In this document: one piece after another, positions 30,748-45,700 of the stretch | How the letters are laid out: each line of letters opens with the position of its first letter | Position numbering within the stretch: the stretch's first letter is position 1 | Source of the DNA: Serinus canaria | Lineage: Eukaryota > Chordata > Aves > Passeriformes > Fringillidae | DNA length: 64,000 nt | Reading direction: 5' to 3' | Assembly (NCBI RefSeq): GCF_022539315.1 | Contig: NC_066338.1 | Coordinates: 2,046,001-2,110,000 of the forward strand | Made by a program: the position numbers and the translations under genes | Notes under the pieces: generated by a model | Told to the model about the DNA's origin: nothing | Database searches by the model: none | Seen by the model: only the letters and a program-made list of their open reading frames with translations

Positions 30748-33700
30748 CCCCGTCTTCTGCGGCGGACACCGGGTCTGCCCCATCTTCCGCGACTTAAACT
30801 AGGTCTACCCCGACCTCCATGGCGTAAACCCGGTCTACCCCGTCTTCGGCAGCGGACAAAAGGTCTACACCGTCTTCCGCGGTGGACAACGCATCTATGC
30901 CGCATGATGCGGCAGACAACGGGTCTCAACCGTCTTCCGCGGCGGACACCGGGTCTACCTCCTCTTCAGCGGCGGACACCAAGCCTACCTCATCTTCTGC
31001 GGCGGACACTGGGTCTACGCCGTCTTCCGCAGCGGAAACAGGTCTGCCCTGACTTCCGCGGTGGACACCAGGTCTACACCATCTTCCGCGGTGGACACCA
31101 GGTCTACGCCGTCTTCCGCGGCGTACACCAGGCCTACCCTTTCCGCGGCGGACACCAGGTCTACCCTGTCTTACGTGGCGTAAACCAGGTCTACCCCGAC
31201 TTCCGCGGCGGTCACCAGGTCTATGCCGTCTTCCGCGACGGACACAGGGTCTGCGCCGCATGATGCTACCGACAACGTGTCCACCCCGTCTTCTGCTGCG
31301 GACACCGGGTCTACCACATCTTAGGCGGTCGACAGCAGCCCTACCCCTTCTTCCATGGCGGACACCGGGTCTGCCCCGTCGTCCGTGGAGGGCAGCAGGT
31401 CTACCCCGTCTTCTGCGGCGGACACCAGGTTTACCCCGGCCACCGCGGCGGACACCAGGTCTACCCCGTCTTGTGCGGCAAACACCATGTCTACCCCGCA
31501 GTCCGCAGTGGACACCAGGTCTACCCAGTCGTCTGCGGCGGACACCAGGTCTTTCCCGGCCACCACGGCAGACAACAGGTCTACCCCGTCTTCTTCGTCA
31601 GACACCAGGTCTACCCCGTCTTCGGCGGCAGACACCAGGTCTATCTCGTCTTCCTCGGCGGACACCAGGTCTACCCCGTCGTCCACGGAGGACACCAGAT
31701 TTACCCCGCCTTCTGGGGCGGACACCAGGTCTACCCCGTCATTCGCGGAGCACACCAGGTCGACCCCTGCCGCCGCGGTGGACACCAGTTCTACCCCTTG
31801 TCCTGCAACGGAAACCAGGTCTACCCCGTCTTCCGCCACAGACATCAGGTTTACCCCGGCCACCGCGGCGGACACCAGGTCTACCCCGTCTTGTGCGGCA
31901 GACACAATGTCTACCCCGTAGTCCACGGCGGACAACAGGTCTACCTCGTCTTCCGCAGTGGACACCGAGTCTACGCCGTCTTGTGCGGTGGACAACTGGT
32001 GTACGCTGTTTGCCGCGGTGGACATCGGGTCTACGCCGTCTTCTACGGCGGACACCGGATCTATGCGATTTGCGGCGGCGGACAACGGGTCTGCCCCGTC
32101 TTCCGTGGCGGACACCGGGTCTAAGGCATTTGCGGCGGCAGACACCGGGTCTACCCAGTCTTCCACGGCGGTCACCGGGTCTACCCCATCTTCCGCGGCA
32201 AACACTCTGTCTACCCCGCCTTCTGCGGTGGACAACTGATCTACGCCGTTTGCCGCGGCGGACACCAGGTCTACCCCGTTCTCCACGGAGGATACTGGGT
32301 CTACGCCGTTTGACCCGGCGGACACCGGGTCTACCCCATCTTCCGTGGCGTAAACCAGGTCGAACCTGACTTCTGCGGCAGACATCAGATCTGCCCCGTC
32401 TTCCGCGGCGGACACCAGGTCTACCCCGTCTTTCACAGAGGACACCAGGTCTACTCCAGCCGCCCGGCGGACACCAGGTCTACGCGATTTGCGGCGGCGG
32501 ACAATGGGTCTGCCCTGTCTTCCATGGTGGAAACCGGGTCTAAGCCGTCTGCGGCGGTGGACATCGGGTCTACCCAGTCTTCCGCGGCAGTCACCAGGTC
32601 TACCTCGTCTTCTGCGGCAGACACAATGTCTACCCCGTAGTCCGTGGCGGACAACAGGTTTACCTCGTCTTCCACGGCAAACACCAGGTCTACGCCGTCT
32701 TCCGCGGCGTATACCGGGTCTACCCTGTCTTCCGCGGTGGACACCGGGTCTACACCATCTTCCGCGGCGCACACCGGGTCTACGCCGTATGACGCGTCCG
32801 ACAACGGGTCTACCCTGTCTTCCGCAGCGGACACCGGGTCTGCCCCATCTTCCGTGGCATAAACAGGGTCTACCTCGTCTTCCGCGGCGTAAACCGTGTC
32901 TACCTCGTCTTCCGCAGCGTAAACCTGGTCTACCCCGTCTTCCACGGCGGACACCAGCCCTACCCCTTCTTCCACGGCGGACACCGGGTCTACCCCGTCT
33001 TACGCGGCGTAAACCGGGTCTACCCCGTATTCAAGGCGGACACGGGATCTACATCGTCTTCTGCAGCGGACACCAGGCCTACCCCTTCTTCTGCGGCGGA
33101 CACCGGGTCTACCTCGTCTTCAGCGGTGGACGCCGGGTCTACCCCGTCTTCCGCGGCGGACATTGGGTCAACGCCGTTTGCAGCGGCAGACTACGGGTCC
33201 GCCCCGTCCTCCACGGCGGACAACGGGTCTACCTTGTCTTACGCGGCGCAAACCAGGTCTACCCCGACTTCTGCGGCGGACAACGTGTCTACACCGTTTT
33301 CCGCGGCGGACACCGTGTCTACGCCGTTTGACGCGTCCCACAACGTGTCTACCCCATCTTCTACGGCGGACACCGGGTCTACCCTGTCTTCTGCGACGGA
33401 CACAGGGTCTAACTTGTCTTCTGCGGCGGAAAACTGGTCTACTCCATTTGCCACGGCGGATACCGGGTCTAACCCGTCTTGTGTGGCAGACACAATTTCT
33501 ACCCCATAGTCCGCGGTGGACAACAGGTCTACCTCGTCTTCTGCAGTGGACATTGAGTCTACGCCGTCTTGGGCAGTGGACAACTGGTGTACGCTGTTTG
33601 CCGCGGTGGACATCGGGTCTACGCCGTCTTCTGCGGCGGAAACCGGGTCTAAGCCATTTGCGGCGACGGACACCGGGTCTACCCAGTCTTCCTCGGCGGT

Positions 33701-36700
33701 CACCGGGTCTACCCCGTTCAGCGGCATAGACCGGGTCTACCCTGTCTTCGGCAGCAGACACCAGGTCTACACCGTCTTCCGCGGCAGACACAGGGTTTAC
33801 CACGTCTTCCGCGGCAGACACCGGTTCTACCCCGTCTTCCACGGCGGACACCAGCCCTACCCCTTCTTCCACGGCGGACACCGGGTCTATCCTGTCTTAC
33901 GCGGCATAAACTGGGTCTACCCCGACTTCCGCGGCGGATACCGGGTCTACCCCATATTCCGCGGCAGACACGGGGTCTACCCCATCTTCTGTGGCGGAAA
34001 ACGGGTCTATGCCCTTTGCCACGGCGGACACCGGGTCTTACCCGTTCTCCGCCGAGGACATCGGATCTACGCTGTTTGACCCAGGTGACACCGGGTCTAC
34101 CCCGTCTTCCGCGGCATAAACAGGGTCTACCCCGACTTCTGCAGCAGACACAGGGTCTACCCAGTCTTCCGCGGTGTAAACCGGGTCTACCCCGTCTTCC
34201 GCAGCGGTCACCGGGTCTACCTTGTCATCCGCGGCGGACACCACGTCTACCCCGTATTCAGCGGTGAACACCGGGTCTACACCGTCTTCTGCGGCGGACA
34301 CCGGGTCTGCCCCGTCTTCCGCGACTTAAACTAGGTCTACCCCGACCTCCATGGCGTAAACCCGGTCTACCCCGTCTTCGGCGGCGGACAAAAGGTCTAC
34401 ACTGTCTTCCGCAGCGGACAACGGATCTACGCCGCATGATGCGGCAGACAACGGGTCTCAACCGTCTTCCGCGGCGGACACCAGGTCTACCCCTTCTTCT
34501 GCGGCGGACACCAAGCCTACCTCATCTTCTGCGGCGGACACCGGGTCTACGCCTGCTTCCGCGGCAGGAACACCTGGTCTACCCCGTCTTCCGCGGCGTA
34601 AACTAGGTCTACACTGTCTTCTACGGCAGACATCAGGTCTACCCCATCTTCCGTAGCGGACACCGAATCTACCCCGTCTTCCTCGGCAGACACCAGGTCT
34701 TACCCCTCTTCTGCGGTGGACACCAGGTCTACGCCGTCTTCCGCGGCGTACACCAGGCCTACCCCTTCCGCGGCGGACACCAGGTCTACCCTGTCTTACG
34801 TGGCGTAAACCAGGTCTACCCCGACTTCCGCGGCGGTCGCCAGGTCTATCCCGTCTTCCGCGGTGGACACTGGGTCTGCGCCGCATGATGCTACCGACGT
34901 GTCCACCCCGTCTTCCGCTGCGGACACCGGGTCTACCACATCTTAGGCGGTGGACACCAGTTCTACCCCGTCTTCCACGGCAGACATCAGGTTTACTCCG
35001 GCCACCGCAGCGGAAAACAGGTCTACCCCGTCTTGTGCGGCAGACACCAGGTCTACACCGTCTTCCGCGGCGTAAACCGTGTCTACCCCGTCTTCTGCGG
35101 CGTAAACCGGGTCCAACCCGACTTCCGCGGCGGACACCAGGTCTACACCATCTTCTGCGGCGGACACCGGGTCGACCCCATCTTCCGCGGCGGACACCAG
35201 CCCTACCTCTTCTTCCACGGCGGACACCAGGTCTACCCCGTCTTCCGCGGCGGAAAGTGGGTCTACGCCTTTTGCGGCGGCGGACAAGGGTCTACCCCCT
35301 CCTCCACGGCGGACAACAGGTCTACACTCATCTTCCGCGGCGCAAACTAGGTCTATCCCGACTTCTACGGCGGACAACGGGTCTACCCGGTCTTCCGCGG
35401 CGGAAACCGTGTCTACACCGACTGCCGCGTGGCAAACAGGTCTACCCATCTTCCGCGGCGGACACCGGGTCTACCCCGTCTTCCGCGGCGTACACAGGTC
35501 TGCTTCGTCTTCCGTGGCGGACAACAGGCCTACCCATCTTGCCTCAGCGATACACTAGGTCTACCCTGTGGCGACAATTCTACCCGGCGGATGGACCAGG
35601 TCTACCTCGTCTTCTGCAGTGGACATCGAGTCTACGCCGTCTTGGGCAGTGGACAACTGGTGTACGCTGTTTGCCGCAGTGGACATCGGGTCTACGCCAT
35701 CTTCTGCGGCGGAAACCGGGTCTAAGCCATTTGCAGCGGCAGACACCGGGTCTACCCAGTCTTCCTCGGCGGTCACCGGGTCTACTCCGTTCAGCGGCAT
35801 AGACCGGGTCTACCCTGTCTTCGGCAGCAGACACCAGGTCTACACCGTCTTCCGCGGAGGACACTGGGTCTACACTGTATGACGCGTCCGACAGCGGGTC
35901 CAGCCCATCTTCCGCGGCAGACACAGCCACGCCGCGGACACCGCTACCCCTTCTTCCACGGCGGACACCGGGTCTATCCCGTCTTACGCGGCGTAAACGG
36001 GTCTACCCCGACTTCCGCGGCGGATACCGGGTCTACCCCATATTCCGTGGCGGACACGGGGTCTACCCCATCTTCTGTGGCGGAAAACGGGTCTATGCCC
36101 TTTGCCACGGCGGACACCGGGTCTTACCCATTCTCCGCCGAGGACATCGGATCTACGCTGTTTGACCCGGGTGACACCGGGTCTACCCCGTCTTCCGCGG
36201 CATAAACAGGGTCTACCCCGACTTCTGCAGCAGACACGGGGTCTACCCAGTCTTCCACGGCGTAAACCGGGTCTACCCCGTCTTCCGCGGCGCACACCGG
36301 GTCTACCCTGTCATCCGCGGCGGACACCACGTCTACCCCGTATTCAGCGGTGAACACCGGGTCTACACCGTCTTCTGCGGCGGACACGGGTCTACGCCTT
36401 ATGATGCGTGCGACAACGGTCTACCCCGACCTTCTGCAGCGGACACCAGGCCTACCCCATCTTCCGCGGCGGACAAAAGGTCTGCACTGACTTCCGCGCG
36501 TGGACAACCAGGTCTACACCGTCCTCCGCGGTGGACACCAGGTCTACGCCGTCTTCCGCGGCGTACACCTGGCCTACCTCTTCCGCGGCAGACACCAGGT
36601 CTACCCTGTCTTACGTGGCGTAAACCAGGTCTACCCTGACTTCCGCAGCGGTCGCCAGGTCTATCCCGTCTTCAGCGGCAGGCACCGGGTCGTGCCGCAT

Positions 36701-39700
36701 GATGCTACCGACAACGTGTCCACCCTGTCTTCCGCTGCGGACACCGGGTCTACCACATCTTAGGCGGTCGACACAGCCCTACGCCGTCTTCCGCGGCGTA
36801 CACCAGGCTGCCCCTGTCCGCGGAGGCAGCAGGTCTACCCCGTCTTCGTGGCGGACACCAGGTTTACCCCGGCCACCGCGGCGGACACCAGGTCTACCCC
36901 GTCTTCAGCGGCAGGCACCGGGTCTGCGCCGCATGATGCTACCGACGTGTCCACCCCGTCTTCCGCTGCGGACACCGGGTCTACCACATCTTAGGCGGTG
37001 GACACCAGTTCTACCCCGTCTTCCACGGCAGACATCAGGTTTACTCCGGCCACCGCAGCGGAAAACAGGTCTACCCCGTCTTGTGCGGCAGACAAAAGGT
37101 CTACCCTGTAGTCCGCGGCGGACAACAGGTCTACCCCGTTTTTTGCGGCGGACACCAGGTCTACGCCGTCTTCCGCGGCGTAGTCCGGGTCTACCCTGTC
37201 TTCCGCGGTGGACATCAGGTCTACACAGTCTTCCGCGGCAGACACCGGGTCTGCCCCGTCTTCCGTGCCATAAACAGGGCCTACCAGGTCTTCCGCGGCG
37301 TAAACCGTGTCTACCCCGTCTTCTGCGGCGTAAACCGGGTCCAACCCGACTTCCGCGGCGGACACCAGGTCTACACCATCTTCTGCGGCGGACACCGGGT
37401 CGACCCCATCTTCCGCGGCGGACACCAGCCCTACCTCTTCTTCCACGGCGGACACCAGGTCTACCCCGTCTTCTGCGGCGAAAAGTGGGTCTACGCCTTT
37501 TGCGGCGCCGGACAATGGGTCTACCCCCTCTTCCACGGCGGACAACAGGTCTACACCATCTTCCGCGGCGAAAACTAGTCTATCCCGACTTCCACGGCGT
37601 AAACCGGGTCTACCCGGTCTTCCGCGGCGTAAACCGGGTCTACACCGACATCCGCGGTGGAAACCAGGTCTAATCCGTATTCCGCGGCGGACACCGGGTC
37701 TACCCCGTCTTCCGCGGCGTACATCAGGTCTGCTCCGTTTTCCGTGGCGGACAACAGGCCTACCCCATCTTCCTCAGCATAAACTAGGTCTACCCTGTCT
37801 TCTACGGCGGATACCAGGTCTACCCCATCTTCTGCAGCGGACACCGAGTCTACGCCGTCTTGGGCAGTGGACAACTGGTGTACGCTGTTTGCCGCAGCGG
37901 ACATCGGGTCTACGCCATCTTCTGCAGCGGAAACCGGGTCTGAGCCATTTGCAGCGGCAGACACCGGGTCTACCCAGTCTTCCTCGGCGGTCACCGGGTC
38001 TACTCCGTTCCGTGGCGTAGACCGGGTCTACCCTGTCTTCGGCGGCGGACACCAGGTCTACACCGTCTTCCGCGGAGGACACTGGGTCTACACTGTATGA
38101 CGCGTCCGACAGCGGGTCCAGCCCATCTTCCGCGGCAGACACCAGCCCTACCCCTTCTTCCACGGCGGACACCGGGTCTATCCCGTCTTACGCGGCGTAA
38201 ACCGGGTCTACCCCGACTTCCGCGGCGGATACCGGGTCTACCCAATATTCCGTGGCGGACACGGGGTCTACCCTGTCTTCTGTGGCGGAAAACTGGTCTA
38301 TGCCCTTTGCCACGGCGGACACCGGGTCTTACCCATTCTCCGCCGAGGACATCGGATCTACGCCGTTTGACCCGGGTGACACCGGGTCTACCCCGTCTTC
38401 CGCGGCATAAACAGGGTCTACCCTGACTTCTGCAGCAGACACGGGGTCTACCCAGTCTTCCACGGCGTAAACCGGGTCTATCCCGTCTTCCGTGGCGCAC
38501 ACCGGGTCTACCCCGTCATCCGCGGCGGACACCACGTCTAACCCGTATTCAGCGGTGAACACCGGGTCTACACCGTCTTCCGCGGCGGACACGGGGTCTA
38601 CGCCTTATGATGCGTGCGACAACGTGTCTACCCCGTCTTCTGCAGCGGACACCAGGCCTACCCCATCTTCCGCGGCGGACAAAAGGTCTGCCCTGACTTC
38701 CGCGGTGGACACCAGGTCTACGCCGTCTTCCGCGGCGTACACCTGGCCTACCCCTTCCGCGGCAGACACCAGGTCTACCCTGTCTTACGTGGCGTAAACC
38801 AGGTCTACCCTGACTTCCGCAGCGGTCGCCAGGTCTATCCCGTCTTCAGCGGCAGGCACCGGGTCTGTGCCGCATGATGCTACCGACAACGTGTCCACCC
38901 TGTCTTCCGCTGCGGACACCGGGTCTACCACATCTTAGGCGGTCGACAGCAGCCCTACCCCTTCTTCCATGGCGGACACCGGGTCTGCCCCGTCGTCCGT
39001 GGAGGGCAGCAGGTCTACCCCGTCTTCTGCGGCGGACACCAGGTTTACCCCGGCCACCGCGGCGGACACCAGGTCTACCCCGTCTTCAGCGGCAGGCACC
39101 GGGTCTGCGCCGCATGATGCTACCGACAACGTGTCCACCCCGTCTTCCGCTGCGGACACCGGGTCTACCACATCTTAGGCGGTGGACACCAGTTCTACCC
39201 CGTCTTCCACGGCAGACATCAGGGTTACCCCGGCCACCACAGCAGACACCAGGTCTACCCCGTCTTGTGCGGCAGACAAAAGGTCTACCCTGTAGTCCGC
39301 GGCGGACAACAGGTCTACCCCGTTTTTTGCGGCGGACACCAGGTCTACGCCGTCTTCCGCGGCGTAGTCCGGGTCTACCCTGTCTTCCGCGGTGGACATC
39401 AGGTCTACACAGTCTTCCGCGGCAGACACCGGGTCTGCCCCGTCTTCCGTGCCATAAACAGGGCCTACCAGGTCTTCCGCGGCGTAAACCGTGTCTACCC
39501 CGTCTTCCGCGGTGTAAACCGGGTCCAACCCAACTTCCGCGGCGGACACCAGGTCTACACAATCTTCTGCGGCGGACACCAGGTCGACCCCATCTTCTGC
39601 GGTGGACACCAGCCCTACCTCTTCTTCTGCGGCGGACACCGGGTCTACCCCGTCTTCTGCGGCGGACAGTGGGTCTACGCTGTTTGCGGCGCCAGACAAT

Positions 39701-42700
39701 GGGTCTACCCCCTCTTCCGCAGCAGTCACCGGGTCTACGTCGTCTTACGCGGCGTAAACTGGGTGTACCCTGACTTCCGCGGCGGACAACAGGTCTACAC
39801 TGTCTTCCGCGGCAAAAACTAGTCTATCCCGATTTCCACGGCATAAACCGGGTCTACCCAGTCTTCTGCGGCGGACACCAGGTCTACACCATCTTCTGCG
39901 GCAGACACCAGGTCTATCCCATCTTCCGCGGCGTACATCAGGTCTACTCCGTTTTCCGCGGCAGACAACAGGCCTACCCCGTCTTCCTCAGCATAAACTA
40001 GGTCTACCCTGTCTTCTACGGCGGATACCAGGTCTACCCCATCTTCTGCAGCGGACACCGAGTCTACCCCGTCTTCCTCGACATACACCAGGTATTACCC
40101 CTCTTCCACAGCCGACACCGGGTCTACCCCGTCTTCCGCGGCGCACAACAGGTCTGCCCCGTCTTCTGCGGCGGACACTGGGTCTATGCCATTTGCGGCG
40201 GCAGACGACAGGTCTCCCCTGTCTTCTGTGGTGGGCACCGGGTCTACCCCACCTTACGCGGCGTAAACTGGGTCTACTCCGACTTCTGCGGCGGACACCA
40301 GGTCTACACCATCTTCTGCGGCGGACACCAGGTCTACGCCGTCTTCCGCCGAACACCAGGCCTACCCCTTCTGCGGCGGACACCAAGTCTACCCTGTCTT
40401 CCGCGGCGGACACGGGGTCTCCCTCGTCTTCCGCGGTGGACACCGTGTCTACCCCATCTTGCATGGCATAAATCAGGTCTACCCCGACTTCCGCTGCAGA
40501 CACCAGGTCTATCCCATCTTCCGTGGCGGACACCGGGTCTACTATGTCTTCCCCGGCGGACACCAGGCAAACCCCGTCTTCTGCGGCGGACACCGGGTCT
40601 ATGCCGTCTACCGCGGCATAAACCGGGTCTACCACATCTTCCGCGGCATAACCCAGGTCTACCCCGTCTTCCGCGGCAGACACCAGGCGGACCCCTTCTT
40701 CCGCAGCGGACATCGCGTCTACTCCAGTTTCTGCGGCGTAAACTACATCCACCTCGACTTCCACAATGAACACCCGGTCTCCCCTGTCTTCTGCGACAGA
40801 CACAGGGTCTACCCTGTCTTCTGCGGCGGACACCGGGTCTACGCCGTTTCCACGGCAAACACAGGGTCTACCCCGTTCTCCACGGAGGACACCGCGTTTA
40901 TGCCGTTTAACCCGGGGGACACCGGGTCTACCCCGTCTTCCGCAGCGTAAACCGGGTCTACACCGACTTCCGCGGCAGACACCAGGTCTACCCCGTCTTC
41001 CACGGCATAAACTGGGTCTACCCCGTCTTCTGCGGCGGACAACTGGTCTACCCCGTTTGCCACGGCGGACACAGGGTCTACCCCGTCTTCCGTGGAGGAC
41101 ACCGGGTCTACGCCATTTGACACGAGGGACACCGGGTCTACCCCGTCTTCCACAGCGTAAACCGGGTCTATACCGACTTCCGCGGTGAACACCCGGTCTA
41201 CCCCATCTTCTGCGATGGACACAGGGTCTACCCTGTCTTCCGCGGCGGACACAGGGTCTACCCCGTCTTCTGTGGCGGACAACTGGTCTACGCCGTTTGC
41301 CACGGCAGACATCGGGTCGAACCCGTTCTCCACGGAGGACACCAGGTCTACGACGTTTGACCCAGGGGACACCAGGTCTACCCCGTCTTTCGCAGCGTAC
41401 ACCGGGTCTACCCCGAATTTCGCGGCAGACACCAGGTCTAACCCGTCTTCCACGGGGGACACCGGGTCTACCTCGTCTTCCACGGCCGACACTGGGTCTG
41501 CCCCGACATCTGCGGCAGACAACAGGTCTAACACATATTCCGCGGCCAACACCAGGTCTACCCCGTCTTCCGCGGCGGACATCGGGTCTACCCTGTCTTC
41601 CGCGGCAGACACCGGGTCTATACCGTACTCCGCGGAGGATACCGGATCTAGGCCGTTTGGCCCGGCGGACACTGGTCTCCCCCGTCTTCCGCGGGGGACA
41701 CCGGGTCTACCCCGTCTTCCGTGGGGGACAACGGGTCTACACCATCTTCCGAGTGGTAAACCGGGTATACCCTGTCTTCCGCGGCAGACACTGGGTCTAC
41801 CCCGTCTTCCGCGGTGGACACGGAGTCTACGCCGTCTACCACGGCGTAAACCGGGTCTACCACATCTTCCGCAACATAAACCGGGTCTACCCCGTCTTCC
41901 GCGGCGGACACCGGGTCTACCCCGTCTTCCGCGGCGTAAAATACGTCAACCCCGTTTTCCGCGGTGAACATCCGGTCTACCCCATCTTCTTCGATGGACA
42001 CAGGGTCTACCCCATTTTCTGTGGCGGACACAGGGTCTACCCCGTCTTCTGTGGCGGACAACTGGTCTACGCCGTTTGCCACGGCGGACACCGGGTCTAC
42101 CCCGTCTTCTGCTGTGGATACTGGGTCTATGCCATTTGCGGTGGTGGACACCGGGTCTACCCCGTCTTCTGCGGCGTAAACCGGGTCTTCCCTGACTTCG
42201 GCGGCAGACACCGGGTCTACCCCATCTTTCCGGGCGGAAAATGGATCTACCCCGTCTTTCACGGCAGACAACTGGTCTACCCCATCTTTCGAGGCGGAAA
42301 ACGGGTCTACCCCGTCTTCCGCGGCTGACAACAGGTCTACCCCGTCTTCCACGGCGGATACCAGGCATACACCGTCTTCCGCAGCGGACACCGGGTATAC
42401 GCCGTCTTCCGCGGCATAAACCGGATCTACCCCGTCTTCCATGGCGGACACCGGGTCAACCCCATCATCCGCGGCGGACACCAGGCCTACCCTTTCTTCT
42501 GCGGCGGACACCGGGACTACCCCGTTTTCCATGGCGTAAACTACATCCACCTCGACTTCCACAATGAACACCCGGTCTCCCCCATCTTCTGTGACGGACA
42601 CAGGGTCTACCCCGTCTTCTGTGGCGGACAACTGGTCTATGCCGTTTGCCACGGCAGACACAGGGTCTACCCCATTCTCCGCGAAGGACACCGGGTCTAT

Positions 42701-45700
42701 GCCGTTTGACCCGGGGACACCAGGTCTACCCCGTCTTCCGCAGCGTAAACCGGGTCTACATTGACTTCCACTGCAGACACCGGGTCTAACCCGTCTTCCG
42801 CGGCATAAACTGGGTCTACCACGTCTTCCAAGGCAGACACCATGCCTACCCCTTCTTCCGCTGCGGACACCGGGTCTACCCCGTTTTCCGCGGCATAAAC
42901 TACATCCACCTCGACTTCCACAATGAACACCCGGTCTCCCCCGTCTTCTGTGACGGACACAGGGTCTACCCCGTCTTCTGTGGCGGACAACTGGTCTATG
43001 CCATTTGCCACGGCGGACACAGGGTCTACCCCGTTCTCCACGGAGGACACTGGGTCTACGCCGTTTGACCCGAGGGACACCGGGTCTACCCCGTTTTCCG
43101 CAGCGTAAACCGGGTCTACACCGACTTCCGCGGCAGACACCAGGTCTAACCCGTCTTCCGCGGCAGGCAAAGGGTCTACCCAGTCTTCTGGGGCGGACAC
43201 CGGGTCTACCCCGTCTTCCGCGGCGTAAACTAGGTCAACCCCGACTTCTGTGGTGGACGCCTGGTCTACAACGTCTTCCGCGGTGGACACCGGGTCTACA
43301 TAGTCTTCTGAGGGGTAAACCGGGTCTACCCCGACATCGGCGGCAGACACCGGGTCTACCCCATCTTTCAAGGCGAACACCGGGTCTACCCCGTCTTCCA
43401 CAGCGTAAACTACGTCTACCCCGACTTCCGCGTTCAACACCAGGTCTACACCGTCTTCTGTGACGGACAGAGGGTCTACCCTGTCTTCTGCGGCGGACAA
43501 CTGGTCTACGCCGTTTGCCACGGCTGACACCGGGTCTACCTCGTCTTCCACAGCGTAAACCGGGTCTACACCGACTTCCGCGGCAGACACAAGGTCTAAC
43601 CCGTCTTGCGCGGCAGACACCAGGTCTACCCCATCTTCCGCAGCCGACAACAGGTCTACCCCTTTTTCCGCGGTGGACACCGGGTCTACCCCGTCTTCCA
43701 CGGCGTAAACTAGGTCTACCCCGACTTCTGCGGTGGTCACCTGGTCTACCCCGTCTGCCGCGGGGGACACCGGGTCTACCCCGTCTTCTGCGGGGGACAC
43801 CGGGTCTACACCGTCTTCCGAGTCGTAAACCGGGGCTACCCTGTCTTCCGCGGCGGACACCGGGTCTACCCCGACTTCCGCGGTGAACACCCGGTCTACC
43901 CAGTATTCTGCGAAGGACACCAGGTCTATCCTGTCTTCCGCGGCCGACAACAGGTCTACCCTTTTTTCTGCGGTGGACACCGGGTCTGCACCGTCTTCCG
44001 TGGCGTAAACTAGATCTACCTCGTCTTCCGCGGCAGACACCTGGTCTACCTCGTCTTCCGCGGCAGACACCTGGTCTACACCGTCTTCCGAGGGGTAAAC
44101 TGGGTCTACCATGTCTTCCGCAGTGGACACGGGGACCACCTCGACTTCCACGGTGGACACCGGGTCTACCCCAACTTCCGCGGCGGACACTGGGTGTACA
44201 CCATTTGCGGTGGCGGACAGCGGGTCTACCCCGTTCTCTGCGGGGGATACCGGGTCTACGCCGTTTGACCCGGCGGACACAGGGTCTACCCCATCTTCCG
44301 CGGCGTAAACCGGGTCTACCCCGACTTCAGCGGCAGACACCGGGTCTACCCCGTCTTTCGAGGCGGAAAACGGGTCTACCCCGTCTTCCGCAGCAGACAA
44401 CTAATCTAACCTGTCTTCCAAGGCAGAAACCGGGTCTACCACGTCTTCCGCGGCGGACACCAGGCCTACCCCTTCTTCCGTGGCGGACATCGCATCTACC
44501 CTTTCTTCCGCGGTGTAAACTACGTCTACCTCGACTTCCGCGGTGAACACCCGGTCTACCCCGTCTTCTGCGACGGACACAGGGTCTACCCCGTCTTCTG
44601 CGGCGGACAACTGGTCTACGCCATTTGCCACGGCGGAAACAGGGTCTATCCTGTTCTCCTCAGAGGACACCGGGTCTACGCCATTTGTCACGGGGGACAC
44701 CGGGTCTTCCCCATCTTCCGCAGCATAAACCGGGTCTACACCGACTTCTGCGGCAGACACCAGGTCTAACTCGTCTTCCGCGGCGGACACAGGGTCTGAC
44801 CCGTCTTCCGCGGCGGACACCATGTCTACCCCGTCTTCTGCGTCCGACACCTGGTCTACCCCGTCTTCCGCAAGGGACACCGGGTCTACACCGCCTTCCG
44901 AGGGGCAAACCAGGTCTTCCCTGACTTCGGCGGCAGACACCGGGTCTACCCCATCTTTCTGGGTGGAAAACGGGTCTACCCCGTCTTCCGCGGCGGACAA
45001 CAGGACTACCTTGTGTTCCCCGGTAGACACCAGGCCTACCGCGTCTTCCACGGCGGACACCGGGTCTACGCCGTCTACCATGGCATAAACCGGGTCTACA
45101 ACGTCTTCCGCGGCATAAAGCAGATCTACCCTGTCTTCCGCGGCGGACACTGGGTCTACCCCGTCTTCCGCAGCGGGCACGGGGTCTACGCCGTCTTCCA
45201 CGGCGTAAACCGGTTTTACCACGTCTTCCGCGACATAAACTGGGTCTACCCCGTCTTCCGCGGCGGACACCGGGTCTACACCGTCTACCGCGGCATAAAC
45301 CGGGTCTACCACGTCTTCCGACGCATAAGCCATGTCTACCCCGTCTTAAAGGCGGACACCGGGTCTACCCCGTCTTCCGCGGCAGACACCAGGCGGACCC
45401 CTTCTTCCGCGGCGGACACCGGGTCTACTCCAGTTTCTGCGGCGTAAACTACATCCACCTCGACTTCCACAATGAACACCCGGTCTCCCCCGTCTTCTGC
45501 GACAGACACAGGGTCTACCCTGTCTTCTGCGGCGGACACCGGGTCTACGCCGTTTCCACAGCAAACACAGGGTCTACCCCGTTCTCCGCGGAGGACACCG
45601 GGTGTATGCCCTTTAACCCGGGGGACACCGGGTCCACCCCGTCTTCCTCAGCGGAAACCGGGTCTACACCGACTTCCGCGGCAGACACCAGGTCTAACCC

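Noticed and set aside
31321..32772. Long minus-strand open frames of 10-residue repeats as genes
   Set aside because: The 30-bp unit is a multiple of three and nearly stop-free in several phases on both strands; frames start and stop wherever variant units carry TAA or TAG. No promoter, splice or codon signal supports them.
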